Made by a program: the position numbers and the translations under genes
Notes under the pieces: model-generated
Database searches by the model: none
What the model saw: only the letters and a program-made list of their open reading frames with translations
What the model was told of the DNA's origin: nothing
Shown here: in pieces, positions 24,991 through 32,585 of the stretch
How positions within the stretch are numbered: the first letter of the stretch is position 1
How the letters are laid out: each line of letters begins with the position of its first letter
Source: Marinobacter sp. CHS3-4
GTDB taxonomy: Bacteria > Pseudomonadota > Gammaproteobacteria > Pseudomonadales > Oleiphilaceae
Direction: 5' to 3'
Assembly (NCBI RefSeq): GCF_030053415.1
Contig: NZ_JASGBJ010000001.1
Coordinates: 806,001-870,000, forward strand
DNA length: 64,000 bases

Positions 24991-25671
24991 ATGTGTGGCC
25001 GCTTTAACGTACACGACAGTCCCGAAGTACAGGGGTTGATGGAAGAGCTGGGCCTGAGCAAGCGCCTGGATACACGGCTGAACATTGCCCCCGGCGCCAG
25101 AGCCCAGATCGTTTACGACCCCGGCCAGGGTAGAGTGGTGGACGACGCTCTGTGGTCGTTGCTGATTGAACGCAAACCGGATGGCAGCGGCTATCGCCCA
25201 TCCCCCAAATACAGCACTTTTAACGCCCGTGCGGGTAGCCTGGGCAGCAGCCCACTCTGGAAACGACGCTTCCCCACCCAGCGCGCCATCATACCTGCCA
25301 GCGCTTTCCACGAATGGACTGGCCCAAAAGGTCACAAGCAGTGCCACAACATCCACCCGCAAAACGGCGCCATCGCGTTCGCCGGGCTCTATGAACGCTG
25401 GGATTTTGGCGGCGACATTGTTCCTTCCTTTACCATCGTCACTTTGCCACCGCACCCCAGATTCAGTCACATACACACCAAGAGCATTCCATTGATGCTG
25501 CAGCCGGACGAGTTTGACCTGTGGCTGGATCCGGGCATCACTCAACTGGAGCCGTTTCAGCACCTGTTGAAAACTCGAATCGCGTCGCCGCTGGTGGTAG
25601 AGCCGGTTCGCTCGCCCGAGCGGCTGGATGTGGTGGGAGAGGTTGAACGTATTGCTGCGGATGATGAGTAG
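24991..25671 (+). CDS. SOS response-associated peptidase / abasic-site DNA-protein crosslinker (YedK/HMCES family)
   Basis: A 226-residue SRAP domain protein. The catalytic Cys2 follows the initiator Met (MCGRF), and forms a thiazolidine with abasic sites in single-stranded DNA, shielding them. Other conserved pieces are STFNARAGSL, IIPASAFHEW (Glu) and FSHIHTKSIPLML (His). GGGAGG lies ten bases before the ATG. No LexA box is seen upstream here. It follows nnrS by 43 bases on the same strand but is not functionally related. Confidence 0.92.
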   Translation: MCGRFNVHDSPEVQGLMEELGLSKRLDTRLNIAPGARAQIVYDPGQGRVVDDALWSLLIERKPDGSGYRPSPKYSTFNARAGSLGSSPLWKRRFPTQRAIIPASAFHEWTGPKGHKQCHNIHPQNGAIAFAGLYERWDFGGDIVPSFTIVTLPPHPRFSHIHTKSIPLMLQPDEFDLWLDPGITQLEPFQHLLKTRIASPLVVEPVRSPERLDVVGEVERIAADDE

Positions 25672-25724
25672 CCAGAAATGGCTGGCTACTCCGCGAGCGT
25701 GCCGACCAAGCCGAAATTTTCGGC

Positions 25725-26528
25725 CTAGTTGGCGTTAGGAAAAAACAACTGCTGGCCATCAATCGTGTGTTCGCTAATGGCGCTTTGCCCCTCGTCTGAC
25801 AAAAGCCATTCATGCCACTGTTCGGCAAGGTCATGCTTCAGCTCCGGATGACGCTCCGGGTTGATCAACACGCTGCCGTACTGGTTGAACAGCACATCGT
25901 CGCCCTGGAACAGAATCTTCAGGTCCTGACGGTTCGAAAAGTTCAGCCAGGTGGCTCTGTCTGACACCACGTAGGCATTCATGCCGGCCGCCGTGTTCAG
26001 GGTGGGGCCCATGCCGCTACCCAGTTCCCGATACCAGCTGCCCTCGGTACTTACGCCAGCACCTTCCCACAGGCGCAGCTCGGCGCGATGTGTACCGCTG
26101 TCGTCACCGCGAGAGGTAAAGGCTGCCTCGGCGTCGGCGATGAGGGTCATAGCCTCGGCCGCGGACTCTGCTTCGGCAATGCCGGCCGGATCGTCCGACG
26201 GCCCGATGATCACGAAATCGTTGTACATCACGTCCCGACGTTCGCTTCCGTATCCTTCAGAGACGAACTTCTTTTCCCCGACGGTGTCGTGGACCATCAG
26301 AATATCCGCGTCGCCAGCGCGCGCGATGGCGAACGCCTGACCGGTGCCCACGGCAACCACTCGAACGTCGATACCCGTGGCATCACGAAACTTCGGAATG
26401 ATGTGGCCGAACAGGCCGGATTGTTCGGTAGAGGTGGTAGAAGCCAGCGTGATGAACTGTTCCTGCGCCTGCACTGGCAGTGCCAGCGCAAGAACTGTCA
26501 ACGCCATGGCAAAGCATCGGGTTATCAT
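25725..26528 (-). CDS. tupA: Tungstate ABC transporter substrate-binding protein
   Basis: A 267-residue periplasmic protein with a signal peptide (MITRCFAMALTVLALALPVQA). The mature start has the TupA hallmark ITLASTTSTEQSGLFGHIIP, then VVAVGTGQAFAIARAGDADILMVHD and the RRDVMYNDFVIIGP segment. TupA binds tungstate with very high affinity and selects it over molybdate. GGAG lies six bases before this ATG; I prefer it to an in-frame ATG four codons earlier. It is the third gene after tupB and tupC in the same direction. Confidence 0.92.
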   Translation of the reverse strand: MITRCFAMALTVLALALPVQAQEQFITLASTTSTEQSGLFGHIIPKFRDATGIDVRVVAVGTGQAFAIARAGDADILMVHDTVGEKKFVSEGYGSERRDVMYNDFVIIGPSDDPAGIAEAESAAEAMTLIADAEAAFTSRGDDSGTHRAELRLWEGAGVSTEGSWYRELGSGMGPTLNTAAGMNAYVVSDRATWLNFSNRQDLKILFQGDDVLFNQYGSVLINPERHPELKHDLAEQWHEWLLSDEGQSAISEHTIDGQQLFFPNAN

Positions 26529-26578
26529 TGTTGTCTCCATTGGTTTTGATGCGTGTTTACAGCAATCGCGACGCCCGA

Positions 26579-27319
26579 TTACCAGATCAGCTCGCCACGA
26601 ATGAACGCTGCCGCTTCGGGTGTTTGAGGCGACTCAAAGAACGTCGACGCCGGTGCGTGTTCATGCACGCGGCCCCGCAACAGAAACACCACGTCATCGG
26701 CCATTCGCCGGGCCTGTCCCATGTCGTGGGTGCTCATGACAATGCGGGTGCCCAGCGCCTGAAAGGCCGCAACCGCGTCTTCCACCGCCTTAACCGCAGC
26801 CGGATCCAGGGCCGATGTTGGTTCGTCCAGAAACAGAATCTCCGGTTGCAGGGCCCAGGCCCGCGCTAAAGCCAGGCGTTGTTGCTCGCCACCGGACAAC
26901 ACTCGCGCGGGCCGCGCTGACAGACTGGCCAGGCCAAAGCGGTCCAGCGCGGCCATGGCAAGGGTGTTTCGCTCTGAGCGTTTGACCCCATGCAGCGCCA
27001 GGGCATGTCGAATGTTGGCCAGCGCCGAGCGGCGTAACAGCACGGGGCGTTGAAAGACCATCGCCTGCCGCTGGCGGATGTCGGCCCATGATCGGTTGTC
27101 CAGCGCCCACCGAACGGTGCCTGATGTGGGGTCCAAGAGGCCGTGACAAAGGCGCATCAACAGGCTTTTACCCGCCCCGTTGGGGCCAAGCAGAACGGTT
27201 CGTCCGGATACGCCGAGTTGAAGGTTAATGTCCTGCAGGAGTGTTTGATTACGATGGCGGAACGACACATCGTTCAGTTGCAGCGGCAGCAATCTTTCGG
27301 AAATCGCCATGTCGTTCAT
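26579..27319 (-). CDS. tupC: Tungstate ABC transporter ATP-binding protein
   Basis: A 246-residue ABC ATPase. The Walker A GPNGAGKS is at about residues 45-52, the signature LSGGEQQRLALARA near 135, Walker B EILFLDEPTSALDP after it, and the switch His in MSTHDMG. It powers import of tungstate (or molybdate) with the TupB permease. Its start overlaps the tupB stop by four bases. The order permease-ATPase-binding protein in one operon supports the assignment. Confidence 0.9.
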   Translation of the reverse strand: MNDMAISERLLPLQLNDVSFRHRNQTLLQDINLQLGVSGRTVLLGPNGAGKSLLMRLCHGLLDPTSGTVRWALDNRSWADIRQRQAMVFQRPVLLRRSALANIRHALALHGVKRSERNTLAMAALDRFGLASLSARPARVLSGGEQQRLALARAWALQPEILFLDEPTSALDPAAVKAVEDAVAAFQALGTRIVMSTHDMGQARRMADDVVFLLRGRVHEHAPASTFFESPQTPEAAAFIRGELIW

Positions 27320-28020
27320 CCCAGCCTCCGCTTGGCCGATTCGCCCATCTGGTAAGCGGCCGCATTGATGATTGCCACCAGAAGCAACAGCACCATGCCC
27401 AGGCCCAACGCCAGGGGTAGATTGCCCTTGCTGGTTTCCAGGGCAATCGCTGTGGTCATCATGCGAGTAACGCCATCAATGTTGCCGCCCACGATCAGAA
27501 CCGCCCCCACTTCCGCGCTGGCCCGGCCGAAGCCGGCCAGCACGCCGGTAATCAGTGAAAACCGTGCGTCCCAGAGAAGCGTGGGAATGGCTCGCAGGCG
27601 GTTGCAGCCCAGGGACTGCAGCTGCTCGCGGTATTCTTCCCAAAGGTCCTCCACCACCTGACGGGACAGCGCCGCCACAATCGGGAAAACCAGCAGAGTC
27701 TGGGCCACCACCATCGCCGTCGGTGTGAACAGCAAACCCAGAGACCCCAGGGGTCCGGCCCGGGACAGCAGCAGATACACCATCAGGCCTGCCACCACTG
27801 GCGGTAATCCCATCAACGCGTTCAATACCGTCACCAGAGCGCCACGCCCGGGGAAACGAAATAGCGCAATCGCAGCGCCGACCGGCAACGCCAGGACCGC
27901 CGCGATCACAACCGCAGTCAGGCTGACCCGTAACGACAGGGCGATGATCTCCATCAATGCCGGGTCGAAGGAGAAAATCAGGTTCAGTGCTTGCTCAAAA
28001 CTGCCGCTACCGCTCATCAC
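27316..28020 (-). CDS. tupB: Tungstate ABC transporter permease
   Basis: A 234-residue inner membrane permease with five or six helices. The cytoplasmic EAA-type loop is seen around SLGCNRLRAIPTLLWDARFSLITGVLAGFGRASAEVGAVLIVGGN in pieces, and VFPIVAALSRQVVEDL precedes it, as in TupB/WtpB permeases. First gene of the tup operon, divergent from a helix-turn-helix regulator 114 bases away. Confidence 0.9.
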   Translation of the reverse strand: MMSGSGSFEQALNLIFSFDPALMEIIALSLRVSLTAVVIAAVLALPVGAAIALFRFPGRGALVTVLNALMGLPPVVAGLMVYLLLSRAGPLGSLGLLFTPTAMVVAQTLLVFPIVAALSRQVVEDLWEEYREQLQSLGCNRLRAIPTLLWDARFSLITGVLAGFGRASAEVGAVLIVGGNIDGVTRMMTTAIALETSKGNLPLALGLGMVLLLLVAIINAAAYQMGESAKRRLG

Positions 28021-28134
28021 AGCTCACTTCAGGAGTTCTATAGCTGCATACTGTGTAATAAAAATAAATTTTGCACCTGATGCCGTAAAATATGCACAAT
28101 TAAACAGTCTTAAAGCACTCCTTGCGAGGTTTCG

Positions 28135-29040
28135 ATGAACGCGCCGGACAGCACACGCCCTCAACATTCGCTAATGACCACCGCTGAAGTGGCCGATTAC
28201 CTGCGCCTGAAACAGCGAAAGGTGTACGAGCTGGTTCGAGAGAACCAGATTCCCTGCACCAAGGTGACCGGCAAGTTGCTGTTCCCCCGCCAGGCCATTG
28301 ACGTGTGGATCATGAGCCATCTGGAAGGGGATGCCGGCAGCGGTGCGGACATCCTTCCGATTCTCGCTGGTAGCAACGACCCTCTGCTGGAGTGGGCGGC
28401 GAGAGAAGCTGGCAGCGACCTGGCGATGTTATGCCATGGCAGTGGCGACGGCGTCGCCCGTCTGCTTGATGGCCGGGCCATGGTGATTGGGATGCATTTG
28501 ACCGATCCGGAAACCGGTGCGGGCAATGACCCATTGCGCTGCGGACTGGGCGGTCTAAAAGACCTGGTGATGATTCACTGGGCAAAACGCCGCCAGGGTT
28601 TGTTGCTGCCGCCCGACAACCCCAAAGGGATTCGCAACCTCAGAGATCTGTTCGCCAAAGGTGTCACAGTGGTGCGCCGACAACCGGGTGCCGGTGCCGA
28701 TTCGCTGCTGACCTGGTTATTGGCGCGAGAGAATCTGAATCCTGGCGATCTTTCGCTGGCGCCTCACCGCGCCCTCGGTGAGGACGACCTGGCCCAGGAC
28801 GTACGAGACGGCCGTGCGGATTGCGGGCTGGGTGTAGAAACGGCCGCTCGCCGACATGGGTTGGAATTTATCCCACTGCACACCGAATCATTTGATCTGG
28901 CCATGCGCAGGCGAAGCTATTTTCAGCCCCAGCTTCAGAAATTGCTCGAATTCTGCCGCGGTGCCTATTTTCAGGAGCGGGCCGACAGCCTCGGCGGTTA
29001 TGACCTCGCCGAACTGGGCAGCGTTCGGTATAACGCGTGA
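28135..29040 (+). CDS. Helix-turn-helix regulator with periplasmic-binding-protein-like sensor domain
   Basis: A 301-residue cytoplasmic protein. Residues 14-62 are an excisionase/MerR-like DNA-binding domain (MTTAEVADYLRLKQRKVYELVRENQIPCTKVTGKLLFPRQAID in pieces). Residues 80-295 resemble the PBP-like sensor of molybdate- or tungstate-responsive proteins, including VIGMHLTDPETG, VRRQPGAGADSLL and DVRDGRADCGLGVE. It has no export signal. Divergence from the tup operon suggests it senses tungstate or molybdate and controls uptake, possibly also molybdoenzymes such as SorA. The ligand is inferred. Confidence 0.86.
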   Translation: MNAPDSTRPQHSLMTTAEVADYLRLKQRKVYELVRENQIPCTKVTGKLLFPRQAIDVWIMSHLEGDAGSGADILPILAGSNDPLLEWAAREAGSDLAMLCHGSGDGVARLLDGRAMVIGMHLTDPETGAGNDPLRCGLGGLKDLVMIHWAKRRQGLLLPPDNPKGIRNLRDLFAKGVTVVRRQPGAGADSLLTWLLARENLNPGDLSLAPHRALGEDDLAQDVRDGRADCGLGVETAARRHGLEFIPLHTESFDLAMRRRSYFQPQLQKLLEFCRGAYFQERADSLGGYDLAELGSVRYNA

Positions 29041-29216
29041 CCTGAACTACCCCTCGCGTCGGAGGAGAGTTGCGATGGAACTGTCCACATAATTTACACA
29101 AATCTTTTCTGGTCGCCGGCTTCGATTTATAACCTCATGAAAAATGGCTAATTAAATTAGATGGTCTCAAACTTGCTGTTCTTCTGTTTGTTAAATACTC
29201 CCAGGGAATTGATCTC

Positions 29217-29876
29217 ATGAAGACATACAGCAAATGTGGAATGGCTATCGCGCTGGTTTTCGCTGCATCCGGCTATGCCCACTCTGCGGTCATCGAAGGC
29301 CAACTGTTTAATACCGGTCTCGATGGCTCCGGAAATCTGATTAGTGGTACGCAAATCGATGCCAATTGGGAGACCAAGGTTCCTGAGGGCGACGCGGTTG
29401 CCTATTACAACGGCGCCTACGCGGCCAACGATGCGGATTCCCAGTGGATTTCAATTGCAACCGATGGTGCAAGTAACGATACGGATTTCCGGGAGACCGT
29501 ATTCTCGACAACCTTTGATCTGACCGGATACGACGCAAGCACGGCCATGATCACTGGCGCCTGGGGCGTCGATAATTACGCCACGATTTTCCTCAACGGA
29601 AATGACACTAGCGTCGCGCTTCCGTTTGGCACGTCGTCATTCAACACTCTGGCCAATTTCGACATCAGTGACTTCTTTGTCGACGGTCTCAATACGTTGA
29701 CGGTTGATGTAACAAACGGCTACTTCCCGGACACCGACAGAACGGATATCGGTCCTCTGGCTTTGCGTTTTGATGACCTTGTGCTGACTGCGACCAAAGT
29801 ACCCGAGCCCGGAACCCTCGCGCTTCTGGGCCTGGGGCTGGCTGCGTTGGGCCTGACTCGCCGCAAAAAAGCCTGA
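29217..29876 (+). CDS. PEP-CTERM sorting domain protein
   Basis: A 219-residue secreted protein: signal peptide to about residue 23 (GYAHS/AVIEG), a central region of about 170 residues with no recognised family, rich in Asp, Asn, Thr and Gly, and a C-terminal PEP-CTERM signal (VPEPGTLALLGLGLAAL then RRKKA). In species with exosortase this tail directs processing and export to the exopolysaccharide matrix. No exosortase (epsH/xrtA) is in the window. It stands alone, ended by a terminator shared with ssrA. Central function unknown; a beta-sandwich carbohydrate-binding fold is possible but not shown. Confidence 0.85.
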   Translation: MKTYSKCGMAIALVFAASGYAHSAVIEGQLFNTGLDGSGNLISGTQIDANWETKVPEGDAVAYYNGAYAANDADSQWISIATDGASNDTDFRETVFSTTFDLTGYDASTAMITGAWGVDNYATIFLNGNDTSVALPFGTSSFNTLANFDISDFFVDGLNTLTVDVTNGYFPDTDRTDIGPLALRFDDLVLTATKVPEPGTLALLGLGLAALGLTRRKKA

Positions 29877-29893
29877 CTCGTTTTTTTAGGCAC

Positions 29894-29921
29894 AAAAAAA
29901 GCCGCCCTTGGGCGGCTTTTT
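29894..29921. terminator. Bidirectional terminator of the PEP-CTERM gene and ssrA
   Basis: A7 run then GCCGCC, CTTG loop, GGCGGC and a T5 run. It ends the plus-strand transcript and, read on the minus strand, lies directly after the ssrA 3' end. Confidence 0.9.
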
Positions 29922-29927
29922 GCTGTT

Positions 29928-30292
29928 TGGTGGAGACGGCGGGAATTGAACCCGCGTCCGCCAGTACTCAGCCTTGAGATCTACATGTTTAGTGTCTCTC
30001 TATTAATTTAAGTTCAAACGACCCGAGAGCCAGGGTGTAAGAACCGATCCCTTTAAATCTTAGCCGATAGTCAGTGGGATCTGGCTATCGGAGCATCCCG
30101 TAAGCGATGACGTCCTGAGATGTTGCTTCTGGGCTACGGGCGACCCAGTCAGGACGACTAGCAGCTTACGCTGCTAGTGCGTAGTTTTCGTCGTTTGCGA
30201 CTATTGCGTTGCAGCTTTGGATTAACGAGATTCGCTGCCATCTCGACATGCACCCAAGGGTTCGCCACCAGCGTCGAAGCCATGTCGTCCCC
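29928..30292 (-). ncRNA. ssrA: Transfer-messenger RNA (tmRNA)
   Basis: A 365-base tmRNA. The 5' end is GGGGACGACATGG and the 3' end carries the tRNA-like T arm (GGTTCAATTCCCGCC) and CCA; the two ends pair as acceptor stem. The resume reading frame is at 30198-30166 and encodes ANDENYALAA followed by TAA, the degradation tag added to stalled proteins. tmRNA rescues ribosomes together with SmpB, whose gene lies about 1.6 kb upstream on the same strand. A promoter overlaps the end of the wax ester synthase gene. Confidence 0.98.
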
Positions 30293-30300
30293 TTATGCTC

Positions 30301-30330
30301 AGTATATGGGGCTGCGTTAACCAACTTCAA
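30301..30330 (-). promoter_or_regulatory. ssrA promoter
   Basis: On the minus strand: TTGAAG (30330-30325), 18-base spacer, TATACT (30306-30301), with +1 G nine bases on at 30292, the tmRNA 5' end. It overlaps the last codons and stop of the wax ester synthase gene. Confidence 0.75.
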
Positions 30331-31801
30331 GCGCTGTGAAAGTTTGTTCGTCACTTTCCTGTTGTTTTTCCAAGGCGCTGTTGTAGAGCTCGCGGAAGCT
30401 GTCCCGGAAATACTCCATGGCGGATTCCGGATCCACGGGAATGCTCTTGTCGATGGTGATGCCAAACTGCACGGTGCCGGCGTAGCTGAAAATGCTCAAG
30501 CCGATGCCGATATTGCCGCTTTGTGGAACCCAGAACATGGGTTGTCTGAGTTTGGCGCCTGCCAGGTACACGGCTTCTTTCGGCCCGGGCACGTTGGTCA
30601 GCACGGCAGAAGCCTTGCTGCTGAGCAGCGATAGCGCTCGGCGCTCAATAACGTCCGGGCCGCGCCCGAACAGGTCCAACAGGCTGTAGGTTACCTGGGC
30701 CTGATAGGAGCGTTTCAGCTGATTCATGTTGTGCTGGATTTGGCGGAATCGCATGATCGGGCAGGTCACCTCCACCGGAAGTGTAACCAGTACCAGGCCG
30801 AACTGATTGCCAAGGGTTTCGATCGGCTGATGGAGTGGTCGCAGATTAAACGGCACCGCAACGCGTATGCCGCTTTCTGGCGGGGTCTCTCCACTGTTGC
30901 TGAAATGCCTCTGAAGCGCTCCTGCGGCGGCACATAGCAGAACGTCGTTGGCGGTACCTTTCAGCGCACGGGCGCAATCTTTGACTTCGGCCAGGCTCAG
31001 CGGTTCTGCCCAGGCCACCTGTTTGCGGCCGCTCAATTTTGGGTTCAGGCAGGTTTTGGGTTCGGCAGGCGCCAATCCCAGTTTCAGCAATTCCAGGGAA
31101 ATATTGCCGGCGGTGGTTGCCAGTTTCATGGGGTAATCTGGCTCCGTCCTCAGCGATTTTAAGAACAGGCTGCCCTGATCCATGGCGGCTTGGCCTGTCT
31201 GCATAAAGCGCCGGGTGATTCGACCCAGAGCGTTTCCGGGGCGAGCGGCAGGGGGCTTGGCTGAATGGGGTCGAATCTGCCTGACGGCGGGTTCGGATTT
31301 GCGATCCGTCAGGGAAAGCAGGACGCGCACCAGCGATATGCCGTCTGCGATGCAGTGGTGAATTCGAATCAGTAATGCACAACCGCCGTCGTACTGATCA
31401 ATGTAGTGGATCTGCCAGAGCGGGCGGCGAAAATCCAGGGATGTGCTGTTCATGTCGCTGACCAGCGATTGCAGTTCCTGCTTTCCGGCGTCGCCAGCAA
31501 GCGCGATGCGATGCACGTGATTGTCGATGTGAAACAGGGGGTCATCCTGCCAGTAAGCCTTTTCCCCTTGCTGAACCACTTTCTGCCGGAAACGGCGAAA
31601 GGTGAGAAAGCGTTCGTCCAGAGTGCGTTTCAGTCGGCTGATCGAGAGCGGTTCTTCAAAAATCAGCACGGCGGAGATCATCATCGGATTCTCCGGGCTT
31701 TCCATGCGCAACCAGGAACGATCCACAGAAGACATTGGCGTCCGGTCAGCAGAGGTTGGCTGGGTGGTTTCGGGGTCGGTAGAACTTTGCGTGAATGCCA
31801 T
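30317..31801 (-). CDS. Wax ester synthase / acyl-CoA:diacylglycerol acyltransferase (WS/DGAT)
   Basis: A 494-residue bifunctional acyltransferase that makes wax esters from fatty alcohol and acyl-CoA and, to a lesser degree, triacylglycerol, stored as lipid bodies. The catalytic HHCIADG (HHxxxDG) is present, followed by family blocks such as AKRLNPKLSGRKQ-like NPKLSGRKQVAWAEPLSL, KGTANDVLLCAAAGAL and VTNVPGPKEAVYLAGA near the C-terminus. GGGAG lies seven bases before the ATG at 31801; a start 27 codons upstream adds non-conserved sequence. Marinobacter genomes carry several such genes. It lies between smpB and ssrA on the same strand. Confidence 0.94.
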   Translation of the reverse strand: MAFTQSSTDPETTQPTSADRTPMSSVDRSWLRMESPENPMMISAVLIFEEPLSISRLKRTLDERFLTFRRFRQKVVQQGEKAYWQDDPLFHIDNHVHRIALAGDAGKQELQSLVSDMNSTSLDFRRPLWQIHYIDQYDGGCALLIRIHHCIADGISLVRVLLSLTDRKSEPAVRQIRPHSAKPPAARPGNALGRITRRFMQTGQAAMDQGSLFLKSLRTEPDYPMKLATTAGNISLELLKLGLAPAEPKTCLNPKLSGRKQVAWAEPLSLAEVKDCARALKGTANDVLLCAAAGALQRHFSNSGETPPESGIRVAVPFNLRPLHQPIETLGNQFGLVLVTLPVEVTCPIMRFRQIQHNMNQLKRSYQAQVTYSLLDLFGRGPDVIERRALSLLSSKASAVLTNVPGPKEAVYLAGAKLRQPMFWVPQSGNIGIGLSIFSYAGTVQFGITIDKSIPVDPESAMEYFRDSFRELYNSALEKQQESDEQTFTALEVG

Positions 31802-31924
31802 GACTGGCTCCCTGAGTGTCGTTGTCCTTTTATAGCCGCTTCGGTTACGGCTAACGACGAGACCCCAGTATAGGCTGGTCAAAGAATGATCGAAAGAGGA
31901 TGCAGATGCGACATAAATTGCCGG

Positions 31925-32404
31925 TCAGTGATTCACTTCACGCAGGATTCGCTGTTTCTGACGGTTCCAGTCCCGCTCTTTTTCGGTTGCGCGCTTGTCG
32001 TGCTGCTTCTTGCCTTTCACCAGGGCTATTTCGCACTTCACTTTGTTTTTCTTCCAGTAAAGTGCGAGCGGAATGCAGGTGTGGCCGGTCTGGTTGACCT
32101 TGCCGATGATCTTTGCAATTTCTTTGGCGTGCAGCAGCAGTTTACGGGTGCGGGTCGGGTCTGCGATTACGTGGGTAGAAGCAGCAAGCAAAGGCGTAAT
32201 GTGAGACCCCAACAGCCAGGCCTCGCCATCTTTTAAAAGAACATAGGCGTCCGTCAGCTGCGCCTTGCCGGCGCGCAGAGACTTCACTTCCCAGCCCAGC
32301 AGAGATAACCCCGCCTCGAAGCGTTCTTCGATGTGGTACTCGTGTTTTGCCTTTTTGTTCAGTGCGATGGTGGCACTGGGTGCGCCTGTTTTCTTCTTGC
32401 TCAT
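31925..32404 (-). CDS. smpB: SsrA-binding protein SmpB
   Basis: A 159-residue RNA-binding protein required for tmRNA function: it binds the tRNA-like domain and its C-terminal tail enters the empty mRNA channel. The OB-fold core ([27 protein letters not shown]) and basic tail ([19 protein letters not shown]) are typical, and length matches. It is separated from its RNA partner ssrA by the wax ester synthase gene, and is divergent from an NSS-type transporter. Confidence 0.97.
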   Translation of the reverse strand: MSKKKTGAPSATIALNKKAKHEYHIEERFEAGLSLLGWEVKSLRAGKAQLTDAYVLLKDGEAWLLGSHITPLLAASTHVIADPTRTRKLLLHAKEIAKIIGKVNQTGHTCIPLALYWKKNKVKCEIALVKGKKQHDKRATEKERDWNRQKQRILREVNH

Positions 32405-32585
32405 TGAATGCTCATCCGCGATCGGATAAAGAATTTGCCGGGCGGGTCAGCCGCCGGAAAAGCGGGCATTGTAGCTTAGTAGTGCCAGACCGGTCACGAA
32501 ATTGGGTGGATTGACGGCCATTTGAATCGTGCGGGCATTGGATCATCCGCTACAATGTGGGCGTCATTAGCTGTGCAGGTAATCA

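Noticed and set aside
30166..30465. A 99-codon open frame ending in ANDENYALAA
   Set aside because: Only the last ten codons are real, as the resume tag of tmRNA. The rest runs through tmRNA structure and the 3' end of the wax ester synthase gene.
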